Shown one piece after another: positions 1-7,000 of a stretch of DNA of 8,008 bases. How positions within the stretch are numbered: position 1 is the stretch's first letter; each line of letters begins with the position of its first letter. The position numbers and the translations under genes are program-made. The notes beneath the pieces were generated by a model. It did not search any database. It was given only the letters and a program-made list of their open reading frames with translations, and was not told the DNA's origin. The DNA comes from Flavobacteriales bacterium (GTDB taxonomy: Bacteria > Bacteroidota > Bacteroidia > Flavobacteriales_F > PHOS-HE28), in the NCBI GenBank assembly GCA_020854015.1, contig JADZGG010000331.1, forward strand, positions 1 to 8,008, read 5' to 3'.

Positions 1-1867
1 AGAACCACATCATGATGGCGGCGGTGAGCAGGATGGCCAGGCCCATGCCACCGACCAGCTGCCCGCTCAGGTGCTCGTTGTTGCGATCGATCAGGTAGGC
101 CATTCCGGTCTGCCGGAACTGCACCAGCTTGGGGTCCGTGTGCTCGGCGATGAAGCGGTCCAGTTCCGTGTTCTTGCCCTTGTGAACGAAGCCGCCCTCG
201 TCCACCTTCCGGCCGCTGAGGCGTGCGGTGCGCCCATCCTCCGAGACCAGCATGCGCAGCTGTTCCTTGCCGCCGAAGGCTTCCGCCTGCCGGGCCAGCT
301 TGCGTGCATCCTCGGCTTCCATCGGCAAGCGCAGCATGTCGGCACCACCACCGTTGGCCGCCTTGTTGAGCGAACGCATCACCGTGACAGGGGAGAGGAT
401 GCTGCGCACACCCTGCTCGTCGTGCACGAACGTTTGCACCGCTTCGATCTGCTTCAACACGTCCAGGTCCCACACGGTCCGGTCGCTGTCCATCACGGTC
501 AGTTCCAGCTCGAAGGGCCTTACACCACCAAATGTCCGTTCGAAGTAGAAGAAGTCCTGTTTCTGCGGATCATCCTCCGGCCAGTCCTCCAGGAGGTAGT
601 TGTTCACTTTGATATGCGAGAGGCCCACGGTGCTCACGACCATGATGAGCCCGAAGCCGATCAGGATGCGAACGCGGTTCCGGATGGTCCAACGGAACAA
701 CCGGGGCAGCCAGCGGTCCCACGGAGACGACTCGATCGCGCGGGGCAGCATGCGCTTCGGGTCGATGTACAACAGCAGCGCTGGTAACAGGGTGAAAGCG
801 AGCACGAAGGCCACCATCACGCCGATGGCCGTGTAGACGCCGAACTCCTGTAGCGGCTGGATGCTCGCGGACCCGAGCGTGGCGAAGCCGATGGCCGAGG
901 TGACGGCCGTAAGGAAGGTGGGAAGGCCGGCCTCCTTATAGGTCACGGCCAGCGCACGCTTCCGTTCCATGCCGGCGCGCACGTTCTCCAGAAAGGTCTC
1001 CAGCAAGTGCACCACATCGCTCATGCCCACCACGAAAAGGATCGTGGGCAGCAGCATGGTGAGGATGCTGAGCGGTTCGTTGAAGAGGCTCATGGCACCC
1101 ACTTCCCAAAGGATCGATAAGCCCACCACGCCGATGGGCACGATCACGCCCAGCAACGAGCGGAAGCCGAAGTAGAGGAAGACCGCCAGCAACAGGATGG
1201 ATGCGGTGAGGAAGAGCACCAGCTCGCGCTCCATCTTCTGGATGTAGTAGTACTGTCCATGGATACGGCCCGCCACATGCAAGCCTTGCAACCCGCTTTC
1301 GCGCATCACGCGTTCCACGCCTTCCAACAGCTCGTCGCTGCGCTTCTTGCTCAGGTCCGGCGTGGTCTGGGCGACCATCAGGAGCGCATCACCAGCGGGG
1401 GCGAAGTAGGCTTCTCGGATGCGGTCGTCGGCCCAGATGCGGGCGGAATCAGCGGCGAGGGTGGTGTCACTGCCAACGCGAAGCACCGGCACGTTGAACA
1501 CGCCCACCGGTGTGATCACGGGTTCCTCCAGGCGCGTCGGGCTGCTCACCGAACGCATATCGGTCAGTCGCATCAACCTGGCGGAAAGGCTGTCCACCTT
1601 CAGCAGGAAGCCCTGGTCGAACACGGAAGGTTTCCGCTCTGCCGCTACCAGCAGGAAATCATTGTCGTTGCCGAAGCGCTCACGGAAACCGAGGTAACGG
1701 TCCAGCTCGGGGTCGCTCGTGGGGAAGAACTTTTCGAAGTCGTAGTCGAGCCGGACGTTGCGCAGGGAGACGCCCAAGGCCACGGTGATCACGCCCAAAG
1801 CGATGAGCGTCCAGCGCGCCCGTTCGCGGGTGAGCCACCGTTCGATCCTGTCCACGCGCTTTCCCAT
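1..1867 (-). CDS. RND/MMPL-family transporter (HAE3-like), 3' end cut by window edge
   Basis: This is an inner-membrane RND-superfamily protein resembling the MMPL/HAE3 group, which exports hydrophobic or lipid-like substrates using the proton gradient; the substrate cannot be told from sequence. The frame is open for 622 codons from the ATG at 1867-1865 to the left edge. A basic N-terminus (MGKRVDRIERW) precedes TM1 at about residues 19-36. The first periplasmic loop (about 40-212) opens with DYDFEKFFPTSDPELDRY and FGNDNDFLLVAA, wording typical of this family. A cluster of TM helices follows at about 214-370, including VVGMSDVVHLLE with a membrane-embedded Asp (D284) where RND proteins often carry a proton-relay acid. 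The second half repeats the plan: TM at about 398-416, a second periplasmic loop (about 417-600), then a further TM starting near 603. Family members usually run 750-800 residues or more, so roughly the last fifth is missing. GTG (1873) and TTG (1870) are in-frame alternative starts; ATG is preferred. No Shine-Dalgarno is visible. It is divergent from the WG-repeat gene. Confidence 0.93.
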   Translation of the reverse strand, partial: MGKRVDRIERWLTRERARWTLIALGVITVALGVSLRNVRLDYDFEKFFPTSDPELDRYLGFRERFGNDNDFLLVAAERKPSVFDQGFLLKVDSLSARLMRLTDMRSVSSPTRLEEPVITPVGVFNVPVLRVGSDTTLAADSARIWADDRIREAYFAPAGDALLMVAQTTPDLSKKRSDELLEGVERVMRESGLQGLHVAGRIHGQYYYIQKMERELVLFLTASILLLAVFLYFGFRSLLGVIVPIGVVGLSILWEVGAMSLFNEPLSILTMLLPTILFVVGMSDVVHLLETFLENVRAGMERKRALAVTYKEAGLPTFLTAVTSAIGFATLGSASIQPLQEFGVYTAIGVMVAFVLAFTLLPALLLYIDPKRMLPRAIESSPWDRWLPRLFRWTIRNRVRILIGFGLIMVVSTVGLSHIKVNNYLLEDWPEDDPQKQDFFYFERTFGGVRPFELELTVMDSDRTVWDLDVLKQIEAVQTFVHDEQGVRSILSPVTVMRSLNKAANGGGADMLRLPMEAEDARKLARQAEAFGGKEQLRMLVSEDGRTARLSGRKVDEGGFVHKGKNTELDRFIAEHTDPKLVQFRQTGMAYLIDRNNEHLSGQLVGGMGLAILLTAAIMMWF

Positions 1868-1941
1868 CAACACAAGCCGGTCGACGCCGGAGCGCAAAGG
1901 TGGGCCAAGTGCCCGGCACGCGGGTCTACTTTTGACGCCAC
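1868..1941. promoter_or_regulatory. Divergent intergenic promoter region
   Basis: This 74-bp gap separates the start codons of the minus-strand transporter and the plus-strand WG-repeat gene, so both promoters must lie here or inside the neighbouring genes. It holds one perfect plus-strand TAnnTTTG element (listed separately). On the minus strand, CACCTTTG (1902 down to 1895) matches five of the six fixed positions of the same consensus and would give a leader of roughly 20 nt for the transporter; no TTG lies at the expected -33 distance, so this is tentative. A short inverted repeat, GTGCCCGGCAC (1909-1919), sits between the two elements and could be an operator or chance. Neither start has a visible Shine-Dalgarno sequence, which is common in Bacteroidota. 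Confidence 0.5.
1927..1934 (+). promoter_or_regulatory. Bacteroidota -7 element (TAnnTTTG) for the WG-repeat gene
   Basis: TACTTTTG matches the Bacteroidota sigma-A (sigma-ABfr) -7 consensus TAnnTTTG at every fixed position. Only 7 nt separate it from the ATG at 1942, so the expected transcription start falls at or within a couple of bases of the start codon. No clear -33 TTG is seen 19-21 bp upstream. It could also be chance, since the fixed part is only six bases long. Confidence 0.5.
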
Positions 1942-4083
1942 ATGGAATTGAGCGTTCGTCGTTGCCTGCTGCAGGGGTCGTTGGTGCTTTCCCTTCTTCC
2001 GCTGTCCGTTTCCGCCGGTAAGCTGGAGAAGGCCTTCGCGGCATTGAGTGAGCACAATTACTTCCTGGCCCGCGACCTGTTCCAGAAGGAAGTTCGCAAG
2101 CATCCGGCCGCGGCCTGGTACGGGCTTAGCGTGATCCACGGCCGCGACAACAACCCCTTCTATCAGCTCGATTCCGCTTACGCCTTCATTCAGCGGGCGG
2201 ACGTAGCCTTCAGCATGGCACCTGACAAGGAGCGGGTCGCTGTCGGTAAGGTGGGTGTGACCGGGGCCGCCATCGAGGCCCAGAAGGAGCACATCTACGG
2301 CATTGCTTGGGACCAAGCGAAGAGCGTGAACAGCATCGCTTCCTACGATCGCTTCATAACCACCTACCACCAGAGCGCACGCGTGGCCGATGCGCGTGCC
2401 ATCCGGGACCACATCGCTTTCCAGGAAGCCCGCACCACCAACACGGCCGCGGCGTTCCAGACCTTCATCAAGCGCTACCCGGAGGCCAAGGATGTCTACG
2501 AAGCACGGTCGCGCCTGCAGGAGGCGGTGTTCCGAGAGGCGGTGCCCAACGGGACGATCACCGAGTACCAGCGTTTTCTGTCCGAGCATCCTGATAGTCC
2601 CTATGTGCGCAAGGCCGAGGACGAGATCTTCCGACTGAGCACACCCCATCGAACACCGATGGAGCTCCATGGGTTCATTGCCTCCAACCCGAAGAACCCG
2701 AACGTGCCCGATGCCTGGCGCGCCATCTACGACCAATACACGCGTGACCTCAGCGCTGGCGCCATCACGCAATTCCTCAAGGACTACCCGGACTACCCCT
2801 TCATCAACGAGCTCACTGCGGACTACCGCACCGCGAGCATGGTGCTCTATCCCTTCCGGAAGGATGGCAAGTGGGGCTACATCAATGAGGAAGGAGTGGA
2901 GCAGGTGAAGGCCTTGTATGATCTGGCCGAGCCGTTCGCAGGTGGCCAGGCGCTCGTGGGGGTGGGCGATCGCGTGGGCACCATCAACAAGATGGGGCGC
3001 GAGGTGGTGGAGGTGCAGTACGACGATGTGCTCGACCCCAGCGAAGGCTTGATCACCGTGGATCGCGCCGGTCATGTAGGTGTGGTGGATCGGGGGGGAC
3101 GCCTGGTGGTTCCGATGGAATATGAGGATGTGGGCGAGTTCCGCAATGGTATCGCCTACGCGGAGAAGGAAGGGCGCTACGGCTACATCAATGTGGCTGG
3201 CGAAGTGGTGGTCCCGTTCCAGTATGAAAAGGCAGGAACCTACCAGAACGGGCTCGCCGTGGTCGTTCAGAACGGTCAGAGCGGTGTGATCGACGCCAAG
3301 GGCGGAGTGGTGATCCCCTTTGAGTACGATTGGATCGAAGGCTTCGCGCTGCCGGTATCCCGCGTCAGGAAAGGCGCGCGCATGGGCTTGGTGAGTCCCT
3401 TTGGTGATATGCTTCTTGCGGTGGAGCACGACCATGTTGGTGTGTTCAACAACGGCCTTGCGTTGGTGGTGGATGGCACCAAGTGCGGTTACGTGGATCA
3501 GCAAGGTGGCCTGGCGATCCCTATGCAGTACGAGGCCAACGAAGGCACCCTCGGCTGGGGCGACTTCCACAACGGCATTGCCAAGGTGATGGTGGCGGGA
3601 AAGTTCGGCTGCATCGATACCAAAGGGGCGAAGGTGCTTGCGCCCCAGTACACGGACATCGGCATTGCTGTTTCCGGGGTCATACCAGTGAAGAAGAAGA
3701 CCAAGTGGGGCTACCTGAACCGCGCAGGCGCCGCGCTCAGCGAGTTCAAGTACGACCAGGCCTGGGAACTTCGTCAGGGCTTTGCTCGGGTGAAGATCGG
3801 CGAGCTGTTCGGTCTTGTTGACAGCACCGCAAAAGAGCTTATCGCACCGCGCTTTACCGGGCTTTCGGATGTGCAGCACAACATGCTCATTGCCACCCTC
3901 TACGGGAAGATGGGCGTGATCGACCTGCTTGGGAAAGAGCGTATTCCGTTGCTTTACGAAGCAGCGGAGCTGATGGACGCTCGGACGGTCAAGGTCTCCC
4001 GAAGCGGGAAGCTCGCCTACGTCCGCCTCTCCGATGGACAGTTCATCTGGAAAGAGGAAGGCTTCGACGTGTTACCGGAGTAG
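1942..4083 (+). CDS. Exported WG-repeat protein with N-terminal helical (TPR-like) repeats
   Basis: Complete 713-residue protein, function unknown. Residues 1-25 look like a Sec signal peptide: basic Arg-Arg, a leucine-rich core (LLQGSLVLSLLPL) and a likely cleavage after SVSA. Residues about 26-125 are helical and TPR-like (ALSEHNYFLARDLFQKEV). Residues 131-298 hold five helical hairpin repeats with an F(I/L)xxYP signature (FIKRYPEAK, FLSEHPDSP, FIASNPKNP, FLKDYPDYP). Residues about 308-705 are about twelve WG repeats (KWGYINEEG and variants) at 34-residue spacing. No lipoprotein lipobox follows the signal core, and no T9SS tail is seen at the end (EEGFDVLPE), so a periplasmic location is most likely. 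TPR and WG repeats are usually binding scaffolds; a partner cannot be named. The start is firm: an in-frame TGA (1933-1935) lies just upstream and the signal peptide begins at this ATG. The last 12 bp overlap the convergent gene. Confidence 0.93.
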   Translation: MELSVRRCLLQGSLVLSLLPLSVSAGKLEKAFAALSEHNYFLARDLFQKEVRKHPAAAWYGLSVIHGRDNNPFYQLDSAYAFIQRADVAFSMAPDKERVAVGKVGVTGAAIEAQKEHIYGIAWDQAKSVNSIASYDRFITTYHQSARVADARAIRDHIAFQEARTTNTAAAFQTFIKRYPEAKDVYEARSRLQEAVFREAVPNGTITEYQRFLSEHPDSPYVRKAEDEIFRLSTPHRTPMELHGFIASNPKNPNVPDAWRAIYDQYTRDLSAGAITQFLKDYPDYPFINELTADYRTASMVLYPFRKDGKWGYINEEGVEQVKALYDLAEPFAGGQALVGVGDRVGTINKMGREVVEVQYDDVLDPSEGLITVDRAGHVGVVDRGGRLVVPMEYEDVGEFRNGIAYAEKEGRYGYINVAGEVVVPFQYEKAGTYQNGLAVVVQNGQSGVIDAKGGVVIPFEYDWIEGFALPVSRVRKGARMGLVSPFGDMLLAVEHDHVGVFNNGLALVVDGTKCGYVDQQGGLAIPMQYEANEGTLGWGDFHNGIAKVMVAGKFGCIDTKGAKVLAPQYTDIGIAVSGVIPVKKKTKWGYLNRAGAALSEFKYDQAWELRQGFARVKIGELFGLVDSTAKELIAPRFTGLSDVQHNMLIATLYGKMGVIDLLGKERIPLLYEAAELMDARTVKVSRSGKLAYVRLSDGQFIWKEEGFDVLPE
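2332..2835 (+). repeat. Five helical hairpin repeats (TPR-like) in the WG-repeat protein
   Basis: Protein-level repeat of about 33-37 residues, seen five times at residues about 131-163, 168-201, 205-232, 238-270 and 272-298. Each has an aromatic-rich helix ending in a turn with Pro (TYHQS, RYPEA, EHPDS, SNPKN, DYPDY), followed in most copies by a second charged helix. The pattern resembles the tetratricopeptide-like solenoids that precede WG repeats in other exported Bacteroidota proteins. No DNA-level repetition is obvious, so the copies are old. Confidence 0.7.
2863..4056 (+). repeat. About twelve WG (KWG) repeats
   Basis: Units begin near residues 308, 342, 376, 409, 443, 477, 511, 552, 585, 619, 654 and 688, a period of 33-35 residues except for one 41-residue unit (residues about 511-551) with an insert around EGTLGWGDF. 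The family pattern is xGKWGYIDxxGxxxxPxxYDxxxxFxxGxAxV; clear copies are DGKWGYINEEG, GRYGYINVAG, KCGYVDQQGG and TKWGYLNRAG. The Trp of the name-giving WG is retained only in the first and ninth copies; the others carry V, Y, S, M, C, F or L before Gly, and the last copy is degenerate (GKLAYVRLSDG). Confidence 0.88.
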
Positions 4084-7000
4084 CGTTACGTGACCAGTGA
4101 GGCGTTGCTGGTCCACGCCTTCGTCGCTAACGGCCTTGTAGGCCAAGGTCCAAACGTACACCCCGTCCTGTACCGGTGTTCCGCGTACCATGCCATCCCA
4201 GGCCTTGCCGGGTTCCGAGCTGCTGAAGATGGCCTCGCCCCAGCGATCGAAGATCGTGAGCTCATAGCGGATGAAGCTCCCCACGACCATCGGTGCGAAC
4301 ACCTCGTTGATGCCGTCCCCATTGGGTGTGAAGCTGTTCGGCACATGCACGAAAGGAGCACAGCCGCCTTCGGTCACAAGCACCGTATCCATCACCGTGG
4401 CACACGGACTGGTGAGGGTGACACTGTAGGTTCCGGGGAACAATACCGTCAGGGTAGCCCCTGTGCTTCCGGTGCTCCACTCGTAAGCCGCACCCGGGAT
4501 GAAGGCATCCAATTCGAGCTCCTGCCCCGGGCAAAGTGTGCGGTCCGGGCCCAGGTCTATGTCGGCGATCACCGGCAAGAAGTCGACCTCCACCGCATCG
4601 CTCGCCGAGCAGCCATCATAGGTCACCATGACCGTGTACGATGCGCTCGAGGTTGCTGTGATGCTGTTGCTTGTCGCACCGGTCGACCATAGCACTAGCG
4701 CAGGCCCAGGCGTGACGGTAAGTACAAGGGAATCCCCTGCGCAAAGCGAGGTATCGTCGCCTAGGTCCGGCTGTATCAGTGGGGTGATCCCGACCTGCAC
4801 GGTGTCCATGGCCATGCATCCGGCGGCACCGGCTTGCACCCACACCGTGCCCGCACTGGAGGTACTGTATTGCGAACCGGTAGAGCCATTGCTCCAGAGA
4901 TAGGAGGCCCCGGCGAGGTTGAAGCTCCAGCTGATCATGTTCCCTGGGCAGAGCATGGTGTCCGGTCCAAGGCTGAGGCTGGTCGGGGTGAAGTAGGAGA
5001 TCGTGATCGCATCGCTGTCCGTGCAACCACCCAGGTCCACCGTTACGGAGTAGCTGCCAGCCTGTGCTACGTTGAGCGTCGAAGCGGTGGAACCGTTCTG
5101 CCACAGGTAGGTCGCACCGGCCTGCGTGGCATCGAGCAGCATCGAAGCACCAAGGCAGAGCGTGGTGTCGTTGCCCAGGTCTGCCATAGCCGCAGGAAGC
5201 GTTCCGATGGTGATCGCGTCACTGTTCGAACATCCGTTCACCGTCACCATCACATTCCATCCGCCCGGGGTCACCGTGATCGAGGACTGTGTGCTGCCAT
5301 TGTTCCATAGATAGGTCCCGCCGGCTGTGGTGACACCAAGAAGCAGTGAAGCTCCAGGGCACAGCGCGGTGTCCGGTCCAAGGTCAACGACCGGCAGCGG
5401 GGTCAACGAAATGGCGATGGTGTCACTGGTAACGCAGTTCGCGAGCGTGGCCTGTGCCCAGAAGGTCCCGGCCGAGGACACGGACCGCGACATCCCGGTG
5501 GAACCATCGTCCCAGAGGTAGCTGGCACCCGCGGTCGTCGTCGCGTCCAGCACCATGCTCTGACCGTTGCAGAGGGCAGTGGCAGGACCGAGGTTGAAGG
5601 GGGCCAAGGTGGTATAGGCGATGGCGATCGTATCGCTGATCGAGCAGGCCCCTACGGATACCGTTGCCCAGATGGTCAACGGTTGCGAGACAGTGATCGT
5701 GCTCGCCGAAGCTCCGGTGCTCCAAGTAGTGATGCCTCCCGGAAGTTGCGCGGTGAGGTCCAAGGTGGCGCCAGAGCAGAGCGTGGTGTCGTTGCCCAGG
5801 TCGAGCGCCAAGGCGTTGAGCACGTTCACCATGATCGTGTCGCTTGTGGTGCAGCCCCCTGCGGTAACGGCAACCCAGACATCGCCTTGTGCGGACGTGG
5901 AGATCGCGTTGGTCGTCGCACTGGTGCTCCAGAGGTAGGTCGAAGTGGGCCAACTGGCATCAAGTACCAACGAAGCTCCCGCGCATAAGGTGGTGTCATT
6001 GCCGAGGTTGACCACTGGTGCAGGCAAAACGGTCACCAGGATGGCATCATTCACGGTGCAGGCACCTTGCATTACGGTCACCGCGTAGGTGCCTGTGGAA
6101 CCAACCGTGATCGTGGCGGTGGTGGCACCCGTGCTCCACAGGTAGCTCGAACCGGGAAGCGTGGCATCCAACAGGACCGTGCTTCCTTGACAGATGATGG
6201 TGTCGTTGCCCAGTTCCACCGCGTTCGGCGAAGCATATTGAACGGTGATCGCATCGGTACCGCTACAGCCTGCGATGTTCGATACTGTCACGGAGTAAGT
6301 GCCCGCTTGCACGACCGTGATCGACGAGGTTACCGGGCCGTTCTGCCATTGATACGAAGCGCCCGGTTCTGAAGCGTCGACCAGAAGCGTGGCGCCAGGG
6401 CATAGCGTGGTGTCGTTGCCAAGGTCGACCACCGGCGAAGCCGCAGTGCTTACCTGGATCGCATCCGATACCGTGCAGTTCCCTTGAAGCACACTGACGC
6501 TATATACGCCTGTTGTGGAAACGCTCAAGGTGGGGCTGAAGGCACCTGTGTTCCACGCGTAGCTGGCCCCGGGAACGGTCGCATCCAGGATGAGCGTTGT
6601 TCCCAGGCAGATGGTGGTGTCGTTGCCGAGGTCCACTGCAACAGGCGCAGCGTAGCTCACCGTGATGGCATCGCTGGCCGCGCAGGTGTTCGCATCCGTA
6701 GCGGTCACGTTGTAGGTGCCGCCGCTGCTCACGAGGAAGGTGCTCGCCGTACTACCATTCTGCCACAAGTAGCTGCCTCCCGGGATCGCTGCATTCAGCA
6801 GCAGGGTCGCTCCAGGGCAGAGCGTGGTGTCACTACCAAGAGCAATGGTCGGAGGTGTGTGGGTGCCGATACTGATCGCGTCAGCGTTGGAACATCCATT
6901 AACCGTCACCAGCACGGACCAGTTGCCAGCACCAACGTTCAGCGTGGGAGAGACGGCCAAGTTGTTCCACAGATAGGTCGCGCCTGCGATGGTCGCGTCA

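Noticed and set aside
71..787. Plus-strand open frames across 71-1951
   Set aside because: They lie opposite the transporter reading frame, which has clear membrane segments and family motifs, and their translations show no domain pattern.
1909..1919. Inverted repeat GTGCCCGGCAC as a regulator binding site
   Set aside because: Only five bases per arm; its place between candidate promoter elements is suggestive but too weak to list as an operator.
1867..3879. A 670-codon open frame on the minus strand opposite the WG-repeat gene
   Set aside because: Its translation is rich in His, Leu and Val without domain signatures, as expected from the antisense of a GC-rich gene, while the plus strand here encodes a signal peptide and recognisable WG repeats. 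It also ends on the transporter's start codon without any sign of its own promoter or ribosome site.
4092..4113. Hairpin GACCAG/CTGGTC with a 10-nt loop just after the stop of the WG-repeat gene
   Set aside because: The stem is only 6 bp, no T-run follows it, and it lies inside the coding sequence of the convergent gene, so it is not a convincing terminator.
4132..4144. Short palindrome GGCCTTGTAGGCC
   Set aside because: Five-base stem with a 3-nt loop inside coding sequence and no T-run; likely chance in GC-rich DNA.
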